A DNA stretch of 64,000 bases from Terrimonas sp. Its GTDB lineage: Bacteria; Bacteroidota; Bacteroidia; Chitinophagales; Chitinophagaceae. The DNA lies in contig NZ_QCZJ01000017.1 of assembly GCF_003075435.1 (NCBI RefSeq), positions 62,001 to 126,000 on the forward strand. Reading direction: 5' to 3'. The position numbers and the translations under genes are program-made. Shown here piece by piece: positions 6,941 through 15,416 of this stretch. The notes under the pieces are model-generated. The model saw only the letters and a list, made by a program, of their open reading frames with translations, was not told the origin of the DNA and made no database searches. Within the stretch, counting starts at the first letter, position 1. Each line of letters begins with the position of its first letter.

Positions 6941-8623
6941 CTATTTAGCACCTGCGGTTTTTTTGGCAGCAGGGGCTGTGCTTTTTTGCTGAGGTTTATT
7001 GATGGCTTTCTGAAGAACCTCTTTATTAGCCTGGGCATCTGCATTGCCCGGATCTACCTCTAATATTTTGTCGAGGTAGGTAACGGCAGCAGGATAATCT
7101 TTCAGGTTATTGGCATAATATCCTGCCATAAAACCATATGCCACCAATAAAGATTGTTTATATTTCTGTTTATCTGTTTCTGCCAGCTCAATAAGCTTTT
7201 TAGCATCTTCAACCGGTTCTACAGAAGGAATTCCGGAAGATAAAGCAGCAGTATCTGCGGACCATTTTGAACGGAATGCCAGGTAATATCCCTGAACATC
7301 ATCAGGGTATTTTGTTTTATATAAAGTTGCTATACTATCAGCAGTTACATACTTTTCACCGTAAAAGTTTTCAAAACCAGCGTAGAACAACTCTGTTTTA
7401 CCATAATCTGGTTTATAGGTAAGGATTTTAGTAAGCCATTCAGCAGATTTTCCCCTGTCATTGAGTTTTTTATACATGTCGGATGCAGCCTTGGCGTAGT
7501 TTACTTTATTAGCTACTACGGTATCCATGCTTATTACCTTATTAAAATACTCGTCAGCCTGTGCTACCTTATCAGGGAATTTAGCAGAGATTTCTGCCAT
7601 CTTTACGTAGTTATCAGGCAAAATAATATCAGGAGAAGCTTTAGCCAGAAAGGTTTCCATATTCTGCAAAGCATTTACTGAATCACCCAATTTATCGTAA
7701 GCATACGCTTTTGTACGATATAACTTCACATCAGCTTTATCGCCATCTTTCTGCAATTTTTCGTCTGCTTTAGCTATCGCGCCTTTAAAATCGCCCGATG
7801 CATATACCAGGCTTATTTCTTCAGCTTCTACAGAAGGGGTAAAGTCTGTGTTTGCTTTGTATTTTGCAAAATAATCGCGGGCCTTGTTCACATCACGGCT
7901 GTACCAGTAACTATACATATCATAGTACGCAGGCGCGTAAGCCGGGTCGATGGTTACAGCTTCTTCAAAATTTTTCAGGAAGATATTCGCCTGGTCAGGA
8001 CCCTGCGTTACATATATTTTCCCGACTTTGTATTTTGCCTCTGCCAGTTTAGGATCAAGCCCAAAAGCATTTTGATATGCGGTTACTGCTGCGCCTCCAT
8101 CCATTAATCTACGCTGCGCATCGCCAAGATTAATATATACATCGGCCTCTTTAAATCTTTTAACCTGGGTAGCCAAAGTGAGTTTTTCAATAGCATATTT
8201 TGCATCTCCCTCAGCGGTAGCAGCATTTGCATGACCCACGGCATTTAATATACCTATATCTTTACCTTTTGTGAGGCTTATAGCAGTTTCAAAACGCTGA
8301 CGGGCTTCATTTGTTTTTTTCTCCATCAGCTCAACCTGGCCAATACCTACCAGCAATAAAGGATCGCTACCCTTTGCCTGAAGAGCTTTTTGAAATACTG
8401 CTTTTGCACCGGCAGTGTCTCTCATTTCAATAAGTGTTTGACCTAACCAGTAAACAGCTTCAACATCATCTGGTTTAGCGGCTACGGCTTTCTCAAGCGC
8501 ATCTTTGGCGCTCACATACTTTTCATAATAGTAGAACTTTTTCCCATCGTCCACTGATTGCGCAAAGGCAACATTGCACAGTAAAGCAGAAGCTACTATT
8601 AATCTGACTGTGTGCTTGATCAT
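6941..8623 (-). CDS. Exported tetratricopeptide-repeat protein
   Basis: A 560-aa protein with a signal peptide (MIKHTVRLIVASALLCNVAFA, about 21 aa) followed by TPR-type helical repeats over nearly its whole length, for example AVYWLGQTLIEMRDTAGAKA near residue 55-75, AYQNAFGLDPKLAEAKYKVG near 182-200, and a C-terminal unit AAVTYLDKILEVDPGNADAQ. The tail is Lys/Ala-rich and low in complexity. TPR proteins are protein-binding scaffolds and this one should lie in the periplasm. It follows the PstS-like lipoprotein gene by 51 bp, so the three genes 9861-6941 are probably co-transcribed and end at the terminator at 6886-6915. No enzyme domain is seen. Confidence 0.88.
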   Translation of the reverse strand: MIKHTVRLIVASALLCNVAFAQSVDDGKKFYYYEKYVSAKDALEKAVAAKPDDVEAVYWLGQTLIEMRDTAGAKAVFQKALQAKGSDPLLLVGIGQVELMEKKTNEARQRFETAISLTKGKDIGILNAVGHANAATAEGDAKYAIEKLTLATQVKRFKEADVYINLGDAQRRLMDGGAAVTAYQNAFGLDPKLAEAKYKVGKIYVTQGPDQANIFLKNFEEAVTIDPAYAPAYYDMYSYWYSRDVNKARDYFAKYKANTDFTPSVEAEEISLVYASGDFKGAIAKADEKLQKDGDKADVKLYRTKAYAYDKLGDSVNALQNMETFLAKASPDIILPDNYVKMAEISAKFPDKVAQADEYFNKVISMDTVVANKVNYAKAASDMYKKLNDRGKSAEWLTKILTYKPDYGKTELFYAGFENFYGEKYVTADSIATLYKTKYPDDVQGYYLAFRSKWSADTAALSSGIPSVEPVEDAKKLIELAETDKQKYKQSLLVAYGFMAGYYANNLKDYPAAVTYLDKILEVDPGNADAQANKEVLQKAINKPQQKSTAPAAKKTAGAK

Positions 8624-8674
8624 CTTTGATTGCGATTTTGTGATTTAATTAAAAAATATGTTGGTTTAACTTAT

Positions 8675-9619
8675 CTACTCTTCGCTTATTTCGGCATTTC
8701 TTATAGAAAAATCCATTTTTGATGGCACAAGATACGCTCTTTGGAAAATTAATTGCCCTTTTTCTCCTTCCAAAAAATTCGTAAATCCTCTCCCCAACCC
8801 GCTGTAGTTCTCCTTGAGTATATAATACAAACCCCGTACCATAGGGTATCTTTTGGTAGCTATATTTGCCTGGTAAGGCTTAATAAATTTGCCTGGCTCG
8901 TTCCTTGCTTCTATGGATGCAACCCGCACTTTGGTTAAAAATGCCAGTTGATCTTTATCTTCCGGGTTGCCTATCCAGCTTACACCAACAAAACCAATAG
9001 CGTGCTCATTTTTCGCCACATAATCAATTACACCCACGCTTGAATCTGCGCCTGCTATATCCTGGGATAATTTTTCATCTTTTAATACCGAGTCAACCAT
9101 AAACCTGATCGTACTGGTTGCTGTTTTTCCATCTAAAACCGGGGTTAACCTATAACCGCTTATTCCTTTCATAAAAGATCGGATATCACCCATTGTAAAT
9201 AAGGAATCTACCCCTTTATTATTTACAATAACCGATATAGCATCAGACGCAATTCTCCCGAAAGAAGGCTTAAAACCTATGGTATCTTTCAGAGAATTAA
9301 CTTCTTCTTCACTCAATCCCCTGGTTACAATTACCATGCGTATGCTATCATTCAAAAGATCTCTAAGACATTCAGCCTCTGATTTATAATGCGGAACAAT
9401 AACCGCTTTAGGGAACTGCGACATGAATACCTTTATCTGGGAATCAATGATAGGTTTAAAAGATTCATCAGCACTGATATGAATAGTGCCTGATGTAAGA
9501 TCATCGTCTCCTTCAATAACTTTATACTTTCTATCGCCATTACAACTTATTGCAGCTGATAAAACTATGCCGGATAAGCAAATCATTAAAGCTTTATATA
9601 TTTCCTGAAACCTTTTCAT
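8675..9619 (-). CDS. PstS-like periplasmic substrate-binding lipoprotein
   Basis: A 314-aa lipoprotein (lipobox LSAAISC, Cys26) with the fold of PstS/type-2 substrate-binding proteins: TSGTIHISADESFKPIIDSQ at the N-terminus, VPHYKSEAECLRDLLNDS, the hinge segment IASDAISVIVNNKGVDSL, and HAIGFVGVSWIGNPED near the C-terminus. There is no PstC, PstA or PstB gene next to it, so a phosphate ABC transporter is unlikely here. In Bacteroidota such proteins often sit with TonB/ExbBD genes and a TPR protein; the TPR gene is present here, the TonB genes are not. The ligand is unknown. The start overlaps the upstream small membrane gene by 4 bp (ATGA). Confidence 0.85.
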   Translation of the reverse strand: MKRFQEIYKALMICLSGIVLSAAISCNGDRKYKVIEGDDDLTSGTIHISADESFKPIIDSQIKVFMSQFPKAVIVPHYKSEAECLRDLLNDSIRMVIVTRGLSEEEVNSLKDTIGFKPSFGRIASDAISVIVNNKGVDSLFTMGDIRSFMKGISGYRLTPVLDGKTATSTIRFMVDSVLKDEKLSQDIAGADSSVGVIDYVAKNEHAIGFVGVSWIGNPEDKDQLAFLTKVRVASIEARNEPGKFIKPYQANIATKRYPMVRGLYYILKENYSGLGRGFTNFLEGEKGQLIFQRAYLVPSKMDFSIRNAEISEE

Positions 9620-9861
9620 TTGCCAATATTTTGCTTCTTATAACCTCTGTAAAGCCGGAATATGCCGTAAGCAATGCCTACCAATCCGAAAATATTGTCT
9701 ATCAACGGGTCACTTTTCATGAGTTCAATACCTAGTTTTTTGCTGAAAAGAAAAAACAATCCCACACAAAGCCACAAAAAGCCCATCGTATAATCATACA
9801 ATACCTGGAAGCCTGAAAACCTCTTTTTTTCCCGTTGATTCCAATTTTCTTGTACAGACAT
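9616..9861 (-). CDS. Small two-helix membrane protein
   Basis: An 81-aa protein with two hydrophobic helices (about 27-45 and 54-70) and a basic C-terminus (RLYRGYKKQNIGK). It is the first gene of a three-gene unit with the PstS-like lipoprotein and the TPR protein, overlapping the former by 4 bp. No domain is recognised. A role as a membrane partner of the binding protein is inference from position only. Confidence 0.7.
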   Translation of the reverse strand: MSVQENWNQREKKRFSGFQVLYDYTMGFLWLCVGLFFLFSKKLGIELMKSDPLIDNIFGLVGIAYGIFRLYRGYKKQNIGK

Positions 9862-9946
9862 AGTTTTAAGGGACGGGCAAGTTAGGAAATCCTTCCGTAT
9901 TTGCCATAATGGTTATATTAAAAATAAAGAAATTTAGATATGTTTG

Positions 9947-9998
9947 AAGTTTGTGGTTTAAGCTTTATGGTTTAATACAACCACAAACCACAAACCTT
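9947..9998. repeat. Imperfect inverted repeat of GTTTGTGG words
   Basis: AAGTTTGTGGTTT at 9947-9959 is mirrored, with one bulge, by AAACCACAAACCTT at 9985-9998. It lies in the 218-bp gap between two minus-strand genes and belongs to a set of low-complexity word repeats seen in several intergenic regions of this window. It may act as a weak terminator for the hydrolase gene, but there is no T-run. Confidence 0.5.
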
Positions 9999-10079
9999 GA
10001 ACCCAGATTATTGCAGCTAATAACTTGTTATGAGATGCCATCTAAAACAGATTCCACAAATTGGTATTGAAGTGAAAGA

Positions 10080-11165
10080 CTAATAATTAATTGTAGTAAA
10101 TGTTCCTTTATTTACTTTAGGGATGTTCAGCTTCTTTTCTATAAAATCTTCAATGGACCGCTGAACACCTAACAGGTCTTTAGAACGTATATAGCTGCCA
10201 ATCACATGGCTGCCAGCATTGGGAATGGCTTGTTTTATTTTATCATTACGCGGTGTGCCCAGTTCATTGAACATGGTAAGCATGGCAGGTATGCTCACCG
10301 TGCTATCCTGGTGTACATCATCTTTATAGTAATACAACATTAAAACCGGTTGCTTTACTTTGCTGAAGGTTTCTTTTGTCATTGTTGTTTCAAGATATTC
10401 TTCCAGTTCTGTGGCTGCCTTGAGCGGATAACTGGAATACCAGTATTGTTTATACAAGGGCCGCTCATCAGTTGAAACAATATTGTCGCTGCCATTGATC
10501 ATTTTTGCGATCTGCAATCCCCATGCATCATTCAGCAACCACGACTGGCTGTGAAATAAAGCCACATTAGGACTGAGCAGAATTAATGAGGATACTTTAT
10601 CAGGATAATTTGCCGCAAGCTGCAAAGCATTGGTTCCACCGGTTGATGTTCCCATAAGGATAACATTTTCCCCTATCTGTCCTCCTATTGCCAGTGCCTT
10701 TTTAGCGCTCTCCCAATATTCAGATGGTGTAAGATTTGCCAAAGGCGCGCTCGTGTCAATACCATGTTCTGCAAGTCGTGCCAAATACAGGTTACAACCA
10801 AATTCCCTGGCAATGTTTGTGTGTATTGGTCTGCCTTCTTCCTGCGAGGCAGAGAAACCATGCAGGTATACTATGGCGTATTTGGTTTTTTGTTTCAGGG
10901 AGTCGTCATACCAAACAATTCTTGCTTCATTATTAGGTTTAAGCTTGTGTTTTGCTTCATTGGTCTTGATAAAAGATTCAAGTGGTTTTGCTTCTGCAGG
11001 AACTAAAGGGAACTCCATGCTGTAAACCGGCGTGGAAGGTTTTGGACCGAATATTACAAGCAGTGTAATGATCAGCGCTATTGCTGCTATAACTTTTGCC
11101 GAAGTCTTCTTGAACATGGGAATAAATATATCAGCTAATCTACTAAGATTTATATTTTTCTCCAT
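10080..11165 (-). CDS. Membrane-anchored alpha/beta hydrolase
   Basis: A 361-aa protein with an N-terminal transmembrane segment (about 24-41) and an alpha/beta-hydrolase domain. The oxyanion strand reads VYLHGFSAS (99-107), the nucleophile elbow is MGTSTGGTNALQLA with Ser174, and candidate acid and base are the Asp in YYKDDVHQD and the His in NAGSHVIGS near the C-terminus. This matches serine esterase/lipase-type hydrolases; the substrate is unknown. It is monocistronic and divergent from the DUF4397 lipoprotein gene, sharing a 160-bp promoter region. Confidence 0.85.
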   Translation of the reverse strand: MEKNINLSRLADIFIPMFKKTSAKVIAAIALIITLLVIFGPKPSTPVYSMEFPLVPAEAKPLESFIKTNEAKHKLKPNNEARIVWYDDSLKQKTKYAIVYLHGFSASQEEGRPIHTNIAREFGCNLYLARLAEHGIDTSAPLANLTPSEYWESAKKALAIGGQIGENVILMGTSTGGTNALQLAANYPDKVSSLILLSPNVALFHSQSWLLNDAWGLQIAKMINGSDNIVSTDERPLYKQYWYSSYPLKAATELEEYLETTMTKETFSKVKQPVLMLYYYKDDVHQDSTVSIPAMLTMFNELGTPRNDKIKQAIPNAGSHVIGSYIRSKDLLGVQRSIEDFIEKKLNIPKVNKGTFTTINY

Positions 11166-11328
11166 GAAAGTTTAACGCTAATCTAACAAAACCAACTACC
11201 TATTGTTAAAATCGTTCCATTAAGGCATGCATTCTTTCTATTCGTCCCTGATGTGGCATCATTGGCATCATTTTGCCAATACTATATTGACGCAAAGATT
11301 TTTTAATACAAACATCAGGAGAAATTTT

Positions 11329-12102
11329 ATGAAAAAACTAATGTTAATCCGTAGAAGCTGGCTTGCTGTATGCACTGTTTTATTTTCCGCCGTGTTTTTT
11401 TCTTCTTGTATGAAGAGCAATGACAACAACCAGGAAACACCTGTAGCGGGTATCATTGCATTCAATCTTGCCCCGCAACAATCTGCAGTAGGTTTTCAGT
11501 TGTCCGGTAATAATCTTACCAATACTGCGCTATCCTATACAAATTATACAGGAGGTTATCTTGGCATTTACACCGGCGCAAGATCTGTAACCGCATTTGA
11601 TGCAAACACAAATTCAATTATTGCTTCAACTGACTATACTTTTGAAAAAGACAAATATTATTCATTGTTTTTGGTTGGCGATACTACTTTTCAAAATGTT
11701 ATAGTGAATGATAAAATAGACAGCCTGTCCGGCAACAATGGCAAAGCGTATATCAGGTATATTAATGCCATTGCTGATGCAAGCACTCCTGCGGTAAATA
11801 TTTCAGAAGAAGGCAATAGCCTGATCAGTGATAATGCTGCATTTAAAAGTGTATCGGAATTTGTTGCAGCTACTCCGGGGGCTGTAACCATAAGTATTAA
11901 TAATAATGATAACGTACAAGCGCAAAGAACCATTACGCTTGAAGCAAGAAAAGTATATACTGCTTTATTGTTAGGAGTGCCGGGCTCTACAGACAGCTTA
12001 AAGAGTGTTCAGATCAGGTATATCGAAAACGGAACATTATCTTCTGATACAACAGACCAGGGGTTTTCAAGCGTTAATCCATCTTCCGTAAAAATAAACT
12101 AA
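11329..12102 (+). CDS. DUF4397-type lipoprotein
   Basis: About 257 aa, beginning MKKLMLIRRSWLAVC with a lipobox ending at Cys27 (FFSSC). The mature part has repeated beta-sandwich-like segments (YIRYINAIADASTPAVNISE; SVSEFVAATPGAVTISINNN; YTALLLGVPGS) typical of DUF4397 domains, which occur in exported lipoproteins of Bacteroidota. The ATG at 11329 is preferred to an ATG at 11227 because an AGGAGA box lies 6 bp before it and it opens on the signal peptide. A strong terminator follows at 12131. The role is unknown. Confidence 0.82.
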   Translation: MKKLMLIRRSWLAVCTVLFSAVFFSSCMKSNDNNQETPVAGIIAFNLAPQQSAVGFQLSGNNLTNTALSYTNYTGGYLGIYTGARSVTAFDANTNSIIASTDYTFEKDKYYSLFLVGDTTFQNVIVNDKIDSLSGNNGKAYIRYINAIADASTPAVNISEEGNSLISDNAAFKSVSEFVAATPGAVTISINNNDNVQAQRTITLEARKVYTALLLGVPGSTDSLKSVQIRYIENGTLSSDTTDQGFSSVNPSSVKIN

Positions 12103-12130
12103 ACAAGCTTCGTTTCTGATTCATATTCCA

Positions 12131-12164
12131 ATACCCGGAAAAGTAATTTTCCGGGTATTTTTTT
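12131..12164 (+). terminator. Intrinsic terminator after the DUF4397 gene
   Basis: A perfect 12-bp stem, ATACCCGGAAAA / TTTTCCGGGTAT, with the tetraloop GTAA, followed by TTTTTT. It ends 41 bp before the GH20 start at 12205 and isolates the two genes. Confidence 0.92.
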
Positions 12165-12204
12165 GCATATACTTTCTTTTATATCTTGTTGCCCTGATTA
12201 TAAA

Positions 12205-14121
12205 ATGAATATCATGAGATTTTCGATTATTGCAATTTGCCTTCTTATCAATATTTGCGCCTCAGCCCAAACATCCAGACCGGCTATTATACCAGAGCCG
12301 GTTTCCTTAACCGAAAAACAAGGTGTATACAACCTTAATGAAAACAGTGTTTTATATGCTGCTTCCGGCAATAGCGATGTAAGCAGAGTGGCAGATTATC
12401 TGCAAAAAACCATCAATACTTCAACAGGATTTAATATTAAAACCTCATCTGAAGCAAATACAAATGGCATCATCCTGGCCTTAAACAGTACAGCAGATAA
12501 CGAATTGGGCAATGAAGGATACCTACTGAAAGTTGACACTGATAAAATCTCAATCAATGCCAATGCTCCGGCTGGTTTATTTTATGGTGTGCAAACATTG
12601 CTGCAACTGCTTCCAAAAGAAATAGAGCGTAAAACAGCTGTGAAAAATATTAGCTGGACTATCCCTGCTGTTGAAATAAAGGACTACCCAAGGTTTGGCT
12701 GGAGGGGATTAATGTTTGATGTTTCGCGTCACTTTTTTACAAAGGCTGAAGTGAAACAGTTTATAGATGATATGGCAAAATATAAATTCAACCTGCTGCA
12801 CATGCATCTTACCGATGACCAGGGTTGGAGAATTGAAATTAAAAGCCTGCCCAAACTCACCTCCGTTGGCGCATGGAATGTGAAGAAAACAGGGACCTTC
12901 AATTATTTTTCTGACCCCTTGCCTAATGAACCTCGTGATTATGGCGGCTTTTACACACAGGAGGATCTGAAAGAAATTGTTCAATACGCAAAAGACCAGT
13001 TTATTAATATATTGCCTGAGGTGGACGTGCCGGGGCATAGTCTTGCGGCTATTGCATCTTATCCTGAACTTTCGTGTACGCCGGGCGCTGATAAATACAA
13101 AGTAAACTCGGGCGAAAAATTTATGGTATGGCCACCTAAGGGACATTTTTACGGATTAGTTGATAATACGCTTTGCCCGGCCAATGAAAAAGTATATGAA
13201 TTTTTAGATAAGGTTTTTACTGAAGTTGCACAGATCTTTCCATTTGAGTATATACATATGGGCGGCGATGAAACCGCGAGAAATTTTTGGGAGAAAAGCC
13301 CGCAAATAAAAGCATTGATGCAAAGGGAAAAATTGAAAAATTTAGATGAGGTACAAAGCTATTTTGTAAAACGCGTTGAAAAAATCGTGAATGCAAAAGG
13401 CAAAAAACTCATTGGGTGGGATGAAATTTTACAGGGTGGGCTTGCACCTAATGCCGCAGTAATGAGCTGGCGTGGTATTGAAGGGGGCATTGCTGCAGCC
13501 AAACAAAAGCACGAAGTGGTGATGAGCCCTACTACTTTTGTATATCTTGATTATATGCAGGGCGATCCTTCTATTGAACCTCCTGTATATGCATCACTGA
13601 GATTAAGTAAAACATACCAGTTTGAGCCCGTGCCTGATGGCGTAGATGCACAATATATAAAGGGCGGGCAGGCCAATTTATGGACAGAGCAGGTATACAA
13701 TATGCGTCACCTGCAGTATATGATTTGGCCGAGGGCATTTGCCGTTTCAGAAGCTGTCTGGTCCCCAAAAGAAAAAAGGAACTGGGATAATTTTGCAGAC
13801 CGCGTGGAAAAACATTTTGAACGTTTTGATATAGTGGATAAGAAATATTCACCTGCTGTATACGACCCTGTTGTTACTGCAAAAAAAGATGCACAAAACC
13901 TGCCGATTATAACATTAGCCACTGAAATAAAAGGATTGGACATTTATTACAGTTTTGACAATTCTTTCCCTGATAAATTTTATCCGAAATATACAGATCC
14001 GGTTACAATGCCTAAAGACGCGGCTACCATGAAAATTATTACTTATCGCAATGGTAAACCTATTGGAAGAATGATGGCAATTTCCGCAGCTGATTTAAAG
14101 AAAAGGGCAGGTATTAAATAG
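12205..14121 (+). CDS. Beta-N-acetylhexosaminidase, glycoside hydrolase family 20
   Basis: About 638 aa with a signal peptide (MNIMRFSIIAICLLINICAS; the start may instead be ATG 12214). After a GH20b domain (PAIIPEPVSLTEKQGVYNLN) comes the TIM-barrel: RGLMFDVSRHF, HMHLTDDQGWRIEI, and the catalytic Asp-Glu pair D355-E356 in YIHMGGDETARNFW, with KKLIGWDEIL and NLWTEQV later. A C-terminal CHB_HEX-like beta domain (ALPITLA..IKGLDIYYSFDN) follows. The enzyme releases terminal GlcNAc/GalNAc from chitin oligomers or glycans by substrate-assisted catalysis, probably in the periplasm. The stop codon forms part of a palindromic terminator. Confidence 0.95.
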   Translation: MNIMRFSIIAICLLINICASAQTSRPAIIPEPVSLTEKQGVYNLNENSVLYAASGNSDVSRVADYLQKTINTSTGFNIKTSSEANTNGIILALNSTADNELGNEGYLLKVDTDKISINANAPAGLFYGVQTLLQLLPKEIERKTAVKNISWTIPAVEIKDYPRFGWRGLMFDVSRHFFTKAEVKQFIDDMAKYKFNLLHMHLTDDQGWRIEIKSLPKLTSVGAWNVKKTGTFNYFSDPLPNEPRDYGGFYTQEDLKEIVQYAKDQFINILPEVDVPGHSLAAIASYPELSCTPGADKYKVNSGEKFMVWPPKGHFYGLVDNTLCPANEKVYEFLDKVFTEVAQIFPFEYIHMGGDETARNFWEKSPQIKALMQREKLKNLDEVQSYFVKRVEKIVNAKGKKLIGWDEILQGGLAPNAAVMSWRGIEGGIAAAKQKHEVVMSPTTFVYLDYMQGDPSIEPPVYASLRLSKTYQFEPVPDGVDAQYIKGGQANLWTEQVYNMRHLQYMIWPRAFAVSEAVWSPKEKRNWDNFADRVEKHFERFDIVDKKYSPAVYDPVVTAKKDAQNLPIITLATEIKGLDIYYSFDNSFPDKFYPKYTDPVTMPKDAATMKIITYRNGKPIGRMMAISAADLKKRAGIK

Positions 14122-14150
14122 CAGAGACAATGCATGCATTGTCTCTGCTA
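14119..14150. terminator. Bidirectional palindromic terminator shared by convergent genes
   Basis: Two perfect 16-bp arms, TAGCAGAGACAATGCA and TGCATTGTCTCTGCTA, meet at 14134/14135. The plus-strand side is followed by TTTT and the minus-strand side by TTTAAT. It starts in the TAG stop of the GH20 gene and ends 2 bp from the stop of the convergent BrkB gene. Confidence 0.85.
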
Positions 14151-14152
14151 TT

Positions 14153-15106
14153 TTAATCACGCTTCTCCTCTACAATTGTTTTTTCAGGTATTTTCTGCAA
14201 TGATTTTTCGGATTCTATTTCCACCTCCTTTACCCAAACGGCATATTTATTCGGGTAAATATGCGATCCTGTTTCCATGGCATATACCCTGGTAAAAATG
14301 GCGCCAAAATATAATATAAGTGCGGAATAATATACCCACAATAAAATTACAATTATTGAACCTGCCGCGCCATAAGCTGAAGTCATAGAGCTATGCCCCA
14401 GGTAATAGCTGATCAAAAACTTACCACCCATAAAAAGCAATGCGGTCGTAAAAGCGCCTACTCTTACATTGCGCCACTCTAATTTGGCATCGGGCAATAC
14501 TTTAAAAATAATACCGAATAAAAAAGAGGTGATGATGAACGTAAGCACAACATTGGTAATATAAACCGCAACCACTTCTGTTTCCGGAAAAAGAATGGTG
14601 AGCCGGTGAATAAAAGCATCCATCAACCCGTTTGCAATAAGAGATACCAGCAGCAGGAAACCAAGTGATATTATTATTGAAAAAGACAGCAACCTGTTTA
14701 CCAGGAGCTTTACCCAACCCTTACGGGGCTTGGCTTTGAGGCGCCATATCAAATTGATTGAATCCTGTATTTCTCCAAAAACGCTTGTTGCACCAATAAT
14801 AAGTGTTATTACACCGATAATAGTGGTGAATTTATTTCCGGATGATAATGTTGCATTCTTAATAGTGTCCTGTATCTGGATGGCCGCCTGTCTGCCAACA
14901 AGATCAGCAATTTCTCCATACACAGAACCTTCAATGGCAGCACGTCCGTAAAATATATTTCCCAGCCATATCACTATGATTACAAGACCTGGTAAAGAAA
15001 ACAATGTATAGTAAGACAGTGCAGCGCTTAATTTAAATACACGCTCTTCAAAAAAAGCCGAAAAAGATTTTTTAATAATATGCCATGCTGTTTGTAATCT
15101 ATTCAT
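14153..15106 (-). CDS. YihY/virulence factor BrkB family membrane protein
   Basis: A 317-aa integral membrane protein with about six transmembrane segments. Family motifs are FKLSAALSYYTLFSLPGLVI near the N-terminus, VFGEIQDSINLIWRLKAKPR after helix 3, and GSIIVILLWVYYSALILYFG near the C-terminus. The YihY/BrkB (UPF0761) family is often mislabelled RNase BN; its transport or envelope function is unclear. The ATG at 15104-15106 is chosen because residues upstream of it in an extended frame would be translated from the MITE-like element at 15179-15377. Confidence 0.9.
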   Translation of the reverse strand: MNRLQTAWHIIKKSFSAFFEERVFKLSAALSYYTLFSLPGLVIIVIWLGNIFYGRAAIEGSVYGEIADLVGRQAAIQIQDTIKNATLSSGNKFTTIIGVITLIIGATSVFGEIQDSINLIWRLKAKPRKGWVKLLVNRLLSFSIIISLGFLLLVSLIANGLMDAFIHRLTILFPETEVVAVYITNVVLTFIITSFLFGIIFKVLPDAKLEWRNVRVGAFTTALLFMGGKFLISYYLGHSSMTSAYGAAGSIIVILLWVYYSALILYFGAIFTRVYAMETGSHIYPNKYAVWVKEVEIESEKSLQKIPEKTIVEEKRD

Positions 15107-15178
15107 AAATACTGCATATAAAAAAACTATGCCGGAAAATACTTGAATAAATGTGAGAATGGGGAAGGAGGATCGGTC

Positions 15179-15377
15179 GCATTCCAAATTTTCGCATATA
15201 GGTTCCGCTGATATGGTAGATGCCTCGTGCCTCGGCATGACAGGCAGTTGAATATATGTTGAGCAGTGGTACAAATGTTCAACAATAGCACTAACGCTGA
15301 ACACCGCACTGCCGTTTGTCATGCCGAGGCACGAGGCATCTGTACAAGATTACTATACACACGAAAATTCGGAATGC
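15179..15377. mobile_element. MITE-like nested inverted-repeat element, copy 1
   Basis: A 199-bp non-coding element bounded by GCATTCC...GGAATGC. Inside it, 25-bp arms at 15218-15242 and 15317-15341 are perfect inverted copies (AGATGCCTCGTGCC... / ...GGCACGAGGCATCT), and a further GTTGAAC-type inverted repeat lies in the centre. The reverse complement matches copy 2 at 37582-37785 over almost its full length, including the central CTATTGTTGAACATTTGTAC. There is no transposase in it. It lies between the divergent brkB-like and gntP-like genes, within both upstream regions. No clear target duplication is visible at this copy. Confidence 0.85.
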
Positions 15378-15416
15378 CCCCGGATTAGCTTTAAATTATT
15401 AGTATCTTGAATCTTT

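Noticed and set aside
8675-9619. Phosphate ABC transport (pst) operon
   Set aside because: Only a PstS-like binding protein is present; pstC, pstA, pstB and phoU are absent.
13571-13852. Antisense frames inside the GH20 gene, and similar ones in the CHAT and TonB genes
   Set aside because: They follow the codon periodicity of the sense gene and lack starts with ribosome-binding context or recognisable domains.
15107-15322. N-terminal extension of the BrkB-like protein by 72 residues
   Set aside because: The extension is translated from the MITE-like element and the natural family start is the ATG at 15104-15106.
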